DNA from: Salinigranum salinum | GTDB taxonomy: Archaea > Halobacteriota > Halobacteria > Halobacteriales > Haloferacaceae | Direction of reading: 5' to 3' | DNA: 64,000 bases | NCBI RefSeq assembly: GCF_009176545.1 | Contig: NZ_VTOJ01000004.1 | Location: forward strand, 1-64,000 | Part shown: positions 8,621-17,460 of the stretch, in pieces | How positions within the stretch are numbered: position 1 is the first letter of the stretch | Layout of the letters: each line of letters begins with the position of its first letter | Notes under the pieces: model-generated | What the model saw: the letters and a program-made list of their open reading frames with translations, nothing else | Told to the model about the DNA's origin: nothing | Database searches by the model: none | Made by a program: the position numbers and the translations under genes

Positions 8621-9397
8621 ATGATGACTGATGATTCAAAGCTAAGTGCATCGATCGGTCGTCACGGTGCATACATTTGGGAGACAAAACGCATACTTGA
8701 GAAATATGTCGAAGCTGAGAGCTATGACGCAGTAAAGGAGGCTGTATTAGAAGAAAATCTACTTCGGAAAGGAAGCGAAAGGTACAGAGAGGATATTCTT
8801 ACTGAAATTGCGAGTCGATACAATATAGACAAGAGTGGATACACAGAGACACCACTTGTCCGTGCGTTTAACCTCCCCATCTCAGAATCAGTAACTGATT
8901 GGTTGATCTATTATGAGTTTTCTCAGGACAAACTGGTTTACTATCTCACAACCGAATTCCTGTATTCCCAATTTCACAAGGGCACTCTTTCTATAAAAAA
9001 AGAAGATGTGATTCAATTCTTGGAAGATTCAACGGAGGACTATTCCGTAGTCGAATCTTGGTCTGACAATACGAAACTAAGTGTGGCTGAGCATTACTTA
9101 GCCGCTATGAAGAATTTCGGATTGATGGAAGGGAACACAACAAAAGAATTTCAGTACGTGTATCCCCCCAACGAACTTGTTCTCTACGTTCTCTACTCCC
9201 TGTTTGACCTAGGTGTGACTACTTCTAACGAAGTTATTGAACACCCGGACTGGAAGCTCCTGTTACTATCGCCAGCAGATGTTCAAGAAAGATTACAGGA
9301 CGTGAGTCCGTCACACGTGCAGTATGAAAAACGTGGGAGTGTTGAGCGATTAGAACCGAAATACGATTCGCTGATGAGGTGTATCGATGAGTTCTGA
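8621..9397 (+). CDS. brxA: BrxA (DUF1819) BREX protein
   Basis: 258 residues. The start (LSASIGRHGAYIWETKRILEKY) and the EENLLRKGSERYREDIL segment fit the DUF1819 pattern of BrxA, a small helical DNA-binding protein required by BREX systems. The protein is a little longer than the common size of about 200. A second ATG follows directly at 8624. It overlaps brxB by 11 bp, so the two are probably translated in a coupled manner. Like brxE it is AT-richer than the plasmid backbone. The assignment rests on motif impression plus the operon position between brxE and brxB. Confidence 0.75.
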   Translation: MMTDDSKLSASIGRHGAYIWETKRILEKYVEAESYDAVKEAVLEENLLRKGSERYREDILTEIASRYNIDKSGYTETPLVRAFNLPISESVTDWLIYYEFSQDKLVYYLTTEFLYSQFHKGTLSIKKEDVIQFLEDSTEDYSVVESWSDNTKLSVAEHYLAAMKNFGLMEGNTTKEFQYVYPPNELVLYVLYSLFDLGVTTSNEVIEHPDWKLLLLSPADVQERLQDVSPSHVQYEKRGSVERLEPKYDSLMRCIDEF

Positions 9398-9947
9398 TTA
9401 TGATAAGCGCATGCAAGAGTTGGAGTCATTGGTGCTGGAAAAACGCCAGACGATAGACAATCTGAGTGGCGTCCCCTTCGTCGTCTTTCCTTATCCACCC
9501 GAGAAAGAACTCTCTGTTGAGGATGATATCGATTCCTTTGTTGAGAAGTTAAAATTCAACGAACTGTCTGTATCTCTCATTGATCTCCGTGACTTGGTTT
9601 TCACCATCCTACAAGATGAGAATTTGCTGGAATCGGTTATAGAAGTCGAAAAGAACAATCCAGAAGATCTTCGAGAGGGGCTGAATTCGGCGTTTTTCGA
9701 AGAATATGACGAAAGCCGCGGAAAACTGATCGACGTTCTCGTTGAAGAGATCAACGGACACGACACAGCGGTAATATATCGCTGTGGAATCCTCTATCCG
9801 TTCTCCAGCCTATCGGTTATTTTGGGACAACTGGAGAATGTCATAAAAACGCCACTTATTGTATTCTATCCGGCGGTCAAAGAAGATAAGACGGTACGAT
9901 TTCTTGACGAAACAGAAGGCCAGTACTATCGTGCAAAGGTGATCTAA
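9387..9947 (+). CDS. brxB: BrxB (DUF1788) BREX protein
   Basis: 186 residues, the usual size for DUF1788. Typical features are the early FVVFPYPPEKE segment, the central IDLRDLVF, and the C-terminal IYRCGILYPFSSLSVIL...TPLIVFYPA, which resembles the core of BrxB. BrxB is required in BREX, with a proposed scaffold role. The start codon lies within the 3' end of brxA, and its TAA is immediately followed by the ATG of brxC. No catalytic motif is visible, as expected for the family. Confidence 0.85.
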   Translation: MSSDYDKRMQELESLVLEKRQTIDNLSGVPFVVFPYPPEKELSVEDDIDSFVEKLKFNELSVSLIDLRDLVFTILQDENLLESVIEVEKNNPEDLREGLNSAFFEEYDESRGKLIDVLVEEINGHDTAVIYRCGILYPFSSLSVILGQLENVIKTPLIVFYPAVKEDKTVRFLDETEGQYYRAKVI

Positions 9948-12900
9948 ATGTCTGGATATAACTCAACTGAAATTGGTACGATCTTTCGGCGACCTATTAC
10001 CCGCGACATCAATAAAGTCGTCAAGGTAGAACAAGAGGACGAGCGGGTTGTTGCCCAAGAGCTCGAAGAATACATTCTGACTGCCGGACTAGAACGGAAT
10101 TTCACTCGACTACTGGAAGCGATTATCGACAGTGAACGCGGTTCCACCGATGAGGTCGGCATCTGGATTTCCGGTTTCTTTGGGTCGGGGAAGAGCCACT
10201 TCATGAAGATATTGGGCTACCTGCTGGAGGACCGGACATTGGGTGATGGGAGTTCGGCTGCAGATATCTTTTGCCGACGAACAGAAGACGAGACGCTCAA
10301 AGGGGCGGTGCGATCTGTCGGGTCAAAGTTCTATTCGGAGGTGTTGATGTTCCAAATCGGGTCGAAAGAAAACAAGGCTCAGGCCGAATCTATCTCCGAA
10401 ATAATCTACAGAGAATTCAATAAAAAACACGGTTACGCCGGTACGCCATGGGTGGCGGAGATCGAAAAGAATCTGGAACAGCAGGGGTTATACGACGAAT
10501 TCAAATCGATCATCGAGCGTGAGACGGGAACTCCTTGGGAGCAGCGACGGACGCAATCGGTCTTTGTCCGGAACGACCTCGTGAATGCCTTGGTCGAGGT
10601 TAATCCTGGCTTCACCGAGGAAGACGCCCGTCAGGCGATCGAAGACGTTCAAGAAGATTTGGTAATCACCGCGGAGAAGTTGACCACCGAGATACTGGAA
10701 TACGTCGAGAATAAGGAAACTGAGCAGGGCGACCCTCGATATTACGTCTTCCTTGACGAGATCAGCCAATTCATCGGGGAAGACAGCGAGAAATTGCTGG
10801 AATTGCAGAGTATCGTCGAGGAATTCGGGCGGCAAGGCGACGGGAAACTATGGCTCGGAGTGACCTCACAAGAGAAACTGGAAGAGCTGGTCCCCGGTGT
10901 TCTCGCTCATAAGGAAGAAGAGTCGAAAGTCGGAGACCGATTCGACCATCGCGCTGACCTCACATCTGAAGAACTCGACGAGGTCATCCGGGAACGGATT
11001 CTACAGAAAAAGGAAGACGTCGTTCCAACACTCAGTGAGTTCTACTCGACGCACAGCGGCCAGCTCAGCAAGGACTACAAGCTCGAATCGACCCGTAGTA
11101 TCGGGAGTGTGAACGAGGAAGAGTTCATCGAGTGTTATCCTTTCCTTCCATATCAGCTCGAAATCCTGCCAAACATCTTTGCTGCGCTACGAGGGCGGGG
11201 GTCGGATGACAAGCTCACGGGACGTGAACGGACCTTAATCGACGTCACCCATAGTGTCTTCAACGAACCATACAACCTGAAAGATGATACTATTGGAACA
11301 CTCGTCACCCTCGATATCATCTTCGACGAAATCGCCGAGGAGATCAGTGATGAAGACCGGACAACGATAGAAGAGGTATCACTCCCAAGCGGGAGAGACG
11401 AGTTGGCACGGCAGGTGTTAAAAGCGCTCTATCTCTTACAGCAACTTGACTGGATACCGAACAACAAGGAGAATATCGCTACGGTACTCTACCCACTGGT
11501 CGGCGATACGAGAACGATCGATGACGATGTTGAGGAGGTCCTGGACGAACTGTTGGAAGCATCCTACATCGGCCGAAGTGATGAGGGCTATCGATTCCTG
11601 TCGCAGACAGAACGTGGTATTGAGGATGAGATTGCCAGTATCGACGTTCGAGCAGGCGACATCCGGCGAAACTCGAAGAAGACTCTCCGGAACCTCTTCG
11701 AGAACGCGACCACGGTTGGCTACAAGAACGACACGTTCGATGTGTCGATCGAGGCCGATGGGGAGACAGTCTCAGAAACTGGCGAAATCACTGTTGAAGC
11801 GTATTCGCCGATTTATAGACTGTACGAGTCGGTGAACGAAAAGGCCCTGAAAACGCAGAGCTTCTCCGAAGACGCGACTATCTACTGGCTCGCACCAGAG
11901 AACGGCGAGGAGCTCCGTGACGACATCGAGCGTCTCATTCAAGTGAGGCAGGTGGTCGAAGACAAGGAGCGAAAGCAGCTGAGTCCTGAGGAGAAAGAAG
12001 CCGTCCAGCAGAAGAAAAAAGATCTCTCTCGGTTGCAAGACGACGTCCAGAAGGCGTTCAGAAATGCATTCCGAGACGGCGTTCTCATCTATAATGGTGA
12101 TGAGATCGATCCAGAAGGATCGTCAAAGCGGCTGGAGACGATTCTCGAATCAGTTACGGAGAACGCTATTCCGCGAGTGTATACGAAGTACGAACCGGAA
12201 CTGGCCAAGATTTCCGACGACGATGTCGAACGCGCGTTCGGAAACCTGAACAGTAGTTCGCTTCCGAGCGTCTTCCGCGAACTCAGTCTTGTCGTTGATG
12301 GAGACATCAACCCCGAGGCAAGCCTTTGTCAGGAGATTGCAGACGAAATCGACGACCGACTCAGACGCGGCAAGGGCACGAGTGGGAAGGACCTTCGGGA
12401 CGTATTTGAGGCTGCTCCGTACGGCTGGAACCGGAATGCAGTTCGGCTCGGCGTAGCGATGTTGTTCCGCAACAGTGCCGTCGTAGCCAACTACAAAGAG
12501 AAGGTGTACGCGAGCTACACCGATAGTCAAGCACAGTCACTATTCACTGGCATTCGCAAGTTCAACAGTACGACCTTCGAGAAGCAGGAGGGTGTCCCTC
12601 CGGCCGACAGAAGGGCAGCACGCGACCTCCTCGACAAACTCTTCGACAAGAAGGTTCAGGACACAGTTCCGGAAGTCGCCGACGGTATTGAGGATGCGTG
12701 TGAGACGTGGCGGCAGCGAACCAGGGAACTCGAAGAGAAAGGCCGGGATTGTTCCTTCCCGCTGACTGGCGACCTAACGGAATTAAAAACATATCTAGAT
12801 TCCATCGCGGGCAAGCAAACCGATGCCCGTACGATCAAGGCGTTCTTGGAGCATCAGGAGGAACTCGAAGACCTCACGCGGACGGCCAAGGATGTCTACG

Positions 12901-13562
12901 AGTTCGACGAGGCAGGGAACCTCGATGAGTTCGCTCGGTACCGAAGATTCCTCACTAACGAGTGGAGTGAGTTACTGGAACTCGACGAGGACTCTCGGCA
13001 CGTCGCAGTTTCCGACCAGGACAGGGAAGCCGCCGAGCAACTCGAAGTGACTCTTGAGTCGGAGCAAGTGATAGAGAACTGGTCTGAGGCACAGACCGAT
13101 TACGGAAAGATCGCACAGACGTACGCAAACCAGTACGAGGCACTGTTCGAGAAGCGGTACGAAGTGTATCAAACCGCGATCAAAGAGGTAGAGGAGTATG
13201 CTGAGGGCTTAGACGAGGAAGAGTGCGAGCGGGCGACAGAGGAGCTTCAGGAATTGCAGGGTACCTCGTCGATCTCGATAGATGTCTCCGAACACGAGCA
13301 TCTCGGTAGGCAACCGACGATCGACCACTTGGAGAAATACATCCGGACGGATGATTCGTACATAGACAGTGCGAAGGCTACGGTAGACAGGATCCGAGAA
13401 GAGAAAGACGAAACACGTCGGGTCACCATCGACACCGGACGTATTCTCTCGGGGACCGTCGTTCGTGAGGAATCCGATATCGAACCTGCACTGGAAGCAC
13501 TCCGCGAGCGTATACAGGCGGAACTGGACGACGAGGACGACGTCGAGATTAGATTCAAGTAA
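9948..13562 (+). CDS. brxC: BrxC, BREX P-loop ATPase
   Basis: 1204 residues, the standard size. The Walker A motif GFFGSGKSH is at about residues 76-84, preceded by the family's typical N-terminus (FRRPITRDINKVVKVEQED, then LEEYILT). A Walker B-like YYVFLDEISQFIG lies near residue 265-275. The rest is mostly helical and rich in E, R and K. BrxC is the large AAA-type ATPase essential for BREX defence and for methylation in several systems. Start is immediately after brxB. Base composition rises here compared with brxE-A-B, so the operon is mosaic. It is followed after 38 nt by pglX. Confidence 0.95.
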   Translation: MSGYNSTEIGTIFRRPITRDINKVVKVEQEDERVVAQELEEYILTAGLERNFTRLLEAIIDSERGSTDEVGIWISGFFGSGKSHFMKILGYLLEDRTLGDGSSAADIFCRRTEDETLKGAVRSVGSKFYSEVLMFQIGSKENKAQAESISEIIYREFNKKHGYAGTPWVAEIEKNLEQQGLYDEFKSIIERETGTPWEQRRTQSVFVRNDLVNALVEVNPGFTEEDARQAIEDVQEDLVITAEKLTTEILEYVENKETEQGDPRYYVFLDEISQFIGEDSEKLLELQSIVEEFGRQGDGKLWLGVTSQEKLEELVPGVLAHKEEESKVGDRFDHRADLTSEELDEVIRERILQKKEDVVPTLSEFYSTHSGQLSKDYKLESTRSIGSVNEEEFIECYPFLPYQLEILPNIFAALRGRGSDDKLTGRERTLIDVTHSVFNEPYNLKDDTIGTLVTLDIIFDEIAEEISDEDRTTIEEVSLPSGRDELARQVLKALYLLQQLDWIPNNKENIATVLYPLVGDTRTIDDDVEEVLDELLEASYIGRSDEGYRFLSQTERGIEDEIASIDVRAGDIRRNSKKTLRNLFENATTVGYKNDTFDVSIEADGETVSETGEITVEAYSPIYRLYESVNEKALKTQSFSEDATIYWLAPENGEELRDDIERLIQVRQVVEDKERKQLSPEEKEAVQQKKKDLSRLQDDVQKAFRNAFRDGVLIYNGDEIDPEGSSKRLETILESVTENAIPRVYTKYEPELAKISDDDVERAFGNLNSSSLPSVFRELSLVVDGDINPEASLCQEIADEIDDRLRRGKGTSGKDLRDVFEAAPYGWNRNAVRLGVAMLFRNSAVVANYKEKVYASYTDSQAQSLFTGIRKFNSTTFEKQEGVPPADRRAARDLLDKLFDKKVQDTVPEVADGIEDACETWRQRTRELEEKGRDCSFPLTGDLTELKTYLDSIAGKQTDARTIKAFLEHQEELEDLTRTAKDVYEFDEAGNLDEFARYRRFLTNEWSELLELDEDSRHVAVSDQDREAAEQLEVTLESEQVIENWSEAQTDYGKIAQTYANQYEALFEKRYEVYQTAIKEVEEYAEGLDEEECERATEELQELQGTSSISIDVSEHEHLGRQPTIDHLEKYIRTDDSYIDSAKATVDRIREEKDETRRVTIDTGRILSGTVVREESDIEPALEALRERIQAELDDEDDVEIRFK

Positions 13563-13600
13563 CCACCGAAACATTCCTAATCAACTCTCCAATCATCACA

Positions 13601-16600
13601 ATGGCAGCTGAAACACGACAAGCCGGCTTGACCGCCGACGAACGATCCGATATTCGGAGTACTGTACTGGACACCCGCGAACTGATCGAAGACGATCTCT
13701 ACCGACAGCTCGAACGATACGGTGTCTACGAGGACGAGCGGGTTGACCTCGAACAACTCGGTCATCTGGATTCATACGACATAGAGACGCGCCGGAAAAT
13801 CAACGCGGCAATTGACCGCGAACTCGAAGCTACTGAAGGGGATTACCAACGGTCCTTGAAGAATTACGTCCGCGAGGCGACGAAGACGTATCTCAACCGG
13901 CTTGTCGCGCTAAAGGCGATCGAAGTCCGCGGTCTCGTGACTGAGACGCTGATGGAGCGTCCAGAGTATGGGAACCGATCCGAGATGCTCCGTACCGTGG
14001 ACGAGGTCGCTGGTGAACTCACGGATCAGCAGGATGGGGGTCAGAGTACAGCGCTGGAACTGGCATACACAGAACTCACTGACGAAATTGGCGTTATTTT
14101 CGAGGAGAGTGAGCACACGGCGATCAATCTGGACTTCGCCGTTCGGGAGGAGGTCATAGAACAACTGAATGAGATCGACGAGTCGGTTTGGGAGTCCGAC
14201 GAGGCGATGGGATGGGTCTACCAGTACTTCGGAGAGAAAGAACGCGAAGAGATAGACGACCGGATTGACGAAGAGAACTACAAGGTCCAGGATACGGACG
14301 TTGCGACTAAGACGCAACTGTTCACGCCCCGGTACATCGTAGAGTGGATGGTAGACAATTCATTGGGGCGACTCTGGATGGAAATGCACGGCGAGGATAC
14401 GAATATCGATGACGAGGACAACTGTTTCTACCTTGCCCCGCTGGAAGAATCTCTGATCGATCGGGATGCAAAGAACGTTCGGGATATCAAAATCCTCGAT
14501 CCTGCCTGTGGGAGTGGGCATATGCTGTTTTACGCTTTCGATGTGCTGTACGAGATGTACTTGGAACAGGGGGATGTTGCGGAGAAGTACATTCCGCGGG
14601 AGATTCTGAAGCACAACCTCTACGGTATCGACATCGACCCCGGCGCGGCGCAGCTGGCGGCACTGTCGCTGTACGTGAAGGCGAAAAGTGAAGAACCGGA
14701 CGTGGATATTGAGCAGATCAATATCGTGTCGGCTGACGCCGTGCTGGTGAACGGCGAAAAGAAAGAGGAGGTGCTGGCGCGGGCTGAGACGGAATTGGAG
14801 GGGCGTGTGTTGGAGCAGGTCTGGCGGAGTTTCGAGCACATCCGGGAGTGGGGGAGTCTGGTACGAATTGAGCAGCGTATCGAGGAGATAATCGATGAGG
14901 AGTTAGAGGAGGTGCGCGCCACAGGGCAGACGAAGTTTACCGATGACGGGCTGGCAAAGCAGTCTTCTGTAGTCTCTTATTCAGGTGAGGCGGAGTCATG
15001 GGAACAGGTGAAAGAGCGGTTGCTAAAACAGGTGAGTGATTTGGCTGTGGAAGCGTTAGAGCAGAATGACCCTCTTGAAGAAATGTTTGCAGATGAGATT
15101 GAAAAAAGCGTGGAGCTAATGGATATATTTGTTGAAAAATACGATTTAGTTCTGTCTAACCCTCCATACCTCGGTAGCAGGAAAATGGGAACTACGGTGA
15201 AGGATTACATAAAAGACAATTTTGTAGTCGGTAGAGACTTGTATACCGCTTTTATACAACGATGCAACGAGTTTGTAACAAAAGGTGGATACGTGGCGAT
15301 GGTAACGCCTGAGAGTTTCATGTTCTTATACAGTTATCGGGGGATACGCAATGAATTACTCTCCGAGTCGCAGATCATTGAAGCGGCGCATTTGTCTGGT
15401 CATAGTTTTGCAATGAGCGATAGGCCGTTCACAATCCCCTTCATTTTAAGAAATAGAGATCCTTCCAAGCTTAGTACTTCACGTTTCTATCGGATGACCC
15501 ATGAACAAGAAAAGTACAGTCAGTATGATGATAAAATAAGCGGATTGAATGAGATTACAGAATTCAATAGAAAGAACAAACAACATGATGATGTGTATGT
15601 AGTGGATCAAAACGCATTTGATGAGATTGACAGAAGCCCATTTGTTTACTGGTTCGGTGACAACCTTCTACAATCAATAACACGAAATATAGGTTTAAAA
15701 CAAAAAATATCATCGCAATCTGGCATAAAGACAGGAAACAACAGTGTCTTCTTGAGGAAATATTGGGAGGTATCAGATAATAAAATAGGAGAGAGATATC
15801 GAAGAATTGTTCGATCGGAAAATAAGACATCGTACTACGATCAAGAATCATGGTTGATAGATTGGAAAGATCAAGGCGAATACATCAAGCAATACTGTGA
15901 CGAACACGGTCACCAGTATTTCTTTGGAGATGAGGACAGATTAGGAGAGAGTGCGCTCGCGTTTATCGAAAAAAGCTCCAATCTCACCACTAGAGAAATC
16001 AAAGACGGGGATCTCTGCAGCATGCAGCTTTATATAGTGTATCCAAACGAAATAAATATAGATTATTTGAATGGCCTTCTCAATTCGTCTCTGTGTAACT
16101 TTATTGTAAAAGGTCTCAATCCTAGTATGGATTTCAAACAGAATGATGTATATCGCCTGCCATTCAAGGAGCCTGAACTACACCAAGATAGGATAATCGA
16201 ATTGGTTCAGCTCGGTAAAAAACGGGCCAATGATAAATTTTCATTAATTGAATCTGCGATGCAATTCGATCCAGATGCATTTGTTGATTCGATCTGCTCT
16301 GATGGTAGTGTACACTTTGAGATGGACTTGGCGAGCGCAGACATCTCAATCATCTCTGGAATTATTGATAATATGATATTCGAAGAATACGACCTATCTC
16401 AAAGGACAATCGAAAAAATTTACCAAGAATCTCCAAATAATCTATTCGATTATCCCCACATTATCAATATTGGCGAACTGAACTTCAATGAATATAATTT
16501 CTATACTAATGTATCATCCAATCGATATTCTGAAGAAGAATGCTCTGAGCTCATCTCCGATTTGGAAGAATTACGGGGAGAAAAAATAAGAGACGTGTCG

Positions 16601-17332
16601 GAAGAACTCGGGATTTCACCATATACTGTTGTTTTGTACCGACGGAATCAAGATGCTTATTCCCGAGATCGCAAAAAGAAATCTGCTGGCCGGATTCTTT
16701 CTTACTGCCTCGGCTTGTTATTTGGTAGGTGGAACAACCTAGATAGAGTCAGTACAGTAGAAGATGGAATTCTAACCTTTGATACACATTTCGATAACAG
16801 TATCGAAAAAAGCATACGCGAGTGTTTTGATTCGATTTTCGATCATCCATATGAACGTGAGTCGGAGATAGAGGAGGTCTTAAACAAGGATTTCACAGAT
16901 TGGCTTCAAGATAGTTTCTTTCGGTATCATCATTGTAAAGAATATCGGCGTCGAGGGCAACGCATCCCAATTTACTGGCAGCTCGAAAGTAGTGAAGGTG
17001 CGTTTAGTTGCTTCGTATACTACCACAAGATGGACGCTGACACCTTCCCCAAGCTCCGAGGGCAATATATCGATGAGAAACTCGACACACTACAGAATCG
17101 CCTCGAAGCAATCGAAAGCGAACTCGAAACAGCCGACGGGGACCGTGCCCGCGACCTGCGAACGGAGAAAGAAGAAATCCAGGCAGATATCGACGACATC
17201 ACTGAGTTCCGTAACCGCATAGACGCCCTGATTGAGGAGGGCTTCGAACCGGACTTTGAAGCCGGTATTTGGGAGAACATTCAGAAGGTGGACGAACACG
17301 ACCTGCTGGCTGTACCTCTAGACAAGCTCTGA
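13601..17332 (+). CDS. pglX: PglX, BREX adenine-specific DNA methyltransferase
   Basis: 1243 residues. The SAM-binding motif I is DPACGSGH at about residue 301 and the catalytic motif IV is NPPY at about residue 520, as in gamma-type N6-adenine methyltransferases. PglX marks host DNA at a non-palindromic site and is needed for BREX. The N-terminal helical domain (AETRQAGLTADER) and the end (FEAGIWENIQKVDEHDLL) are conserved-looking. From about 14950 to 16950 the sequence turns conspicuously AT-rich and changes codon usage, then returns to plasmid-like composition at the end; this covers the part after NPPY that should hold the target-recognition region. A 38-nt gap separates it from brxC, and 128 nt from pglZ. 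Confidence 0.95.
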   Translation: MAAETRQAGLTADERSDIRSTVLDTRELIEDDLYRQLERYGVYEDERVDLEQLGHLDSYDIETRRKINAAIDRELEATEGDYQRSLKNYVREATKTYLNRLVALKAIEVRGLVTETLMERPEYGNRSEMLRTVDEVAGELTDQQDGGQSTALELAYTELTDEIGVIFEESEHTAINLDFAVREEVIEQLNEIDESVWESDEAMGWVYQYFGEKEREEIDDRIDEENYKVQDTDVATKTQLFTPRYIVEWMVDNSLGRLWMEMHGEDTNIDDEDNCFYLAPLEESLIDRDAKNVRDIKILDPACGSGHMLFYAFDVLYEMYLEQGDVAEKYIPREILKHNLYGIDIDPGAAQLAALSLYVKAKSEEPDVDIEQINIVSADAVLVNGEKKEEVLARAETELEGRVLEQVWRSFEHIREWGSLVRIEQRIEEIIDEELEEVRATGQTKFTDDGLAKQSSVVSYSGEAESWEQVKERLLKQVSDLAVEALEQNDPLEEMFADEIEKSVELMDIFVEKYDLVLSNPPYLGSRKMGTTVKDYIKDNFVVGRDLYTAFIQRCNEFVTKGGYVAMVTPESFMFLYSYRGIRNELLSESQIIEAAHLSGHSFAMSDRPFTIPFILRNRDPSKLSTSRFYRMTHEQEKYSQYDDKISGLNEITEFNRKNKQHDDVYVVDQNAFDEIDRSPFVYWFGDNLLQSITRNIGLKQKISSQSGIKTGNNSVFLRKYWEVSDNKIGERYRRIVRSENKTSYYDQESWLIDWKDQGEYIKQYCDEHGHQYFFGDEDRLGESALAFIEKSSNLTTREIKDGDLCSMQLYIVYPNEINIDYLNGLLNSSLCNFIVKGLNPSMDFKQNDVYRLPFKEPELHQDRIIELVQLGKKRANDKFSLIESAMQFDPDAFVDSICSDGSVHFEMDLASADISIISGIIDNMIFEEYDLSQRTIEKIYQESPNNLFDYPHIINIGELNFNEYNFYTNVSSNRYSEEECSELISDLEELRGEKIRDVSEELGISPYTVVLYRRNQDAYSRDRKKKSAGRILSYCLGLLFGRWNNLDRVSTVEDGILTFDTHFDNSIEKSIRECFDSIFDHPYERESEIEEVLNKDFTDWLQDSFFRYHHCKEYRRRGQRIPIYWQLESSEGAFSCFVYYHKMDADTFPKLRGQYIDEKLDTLQNRLEAIESELETADGDRARDLRTEKEEIQADIDDITEFRNRIDALIEEGFEPDFEAGIWENIQKVDEHDLLAVPLDKL

Positions 17333-17460
17333 AGAGATAATAAGTCGGTCAACGATCCCAATTGGGCGGAACGTCTTGGTATTATATCCCCGGAAACCCG
17401 CTTCCAAAGCAATCAATGACATACTGGAAATCTAAAAATACATCTACGGAGGTCGGTTGA

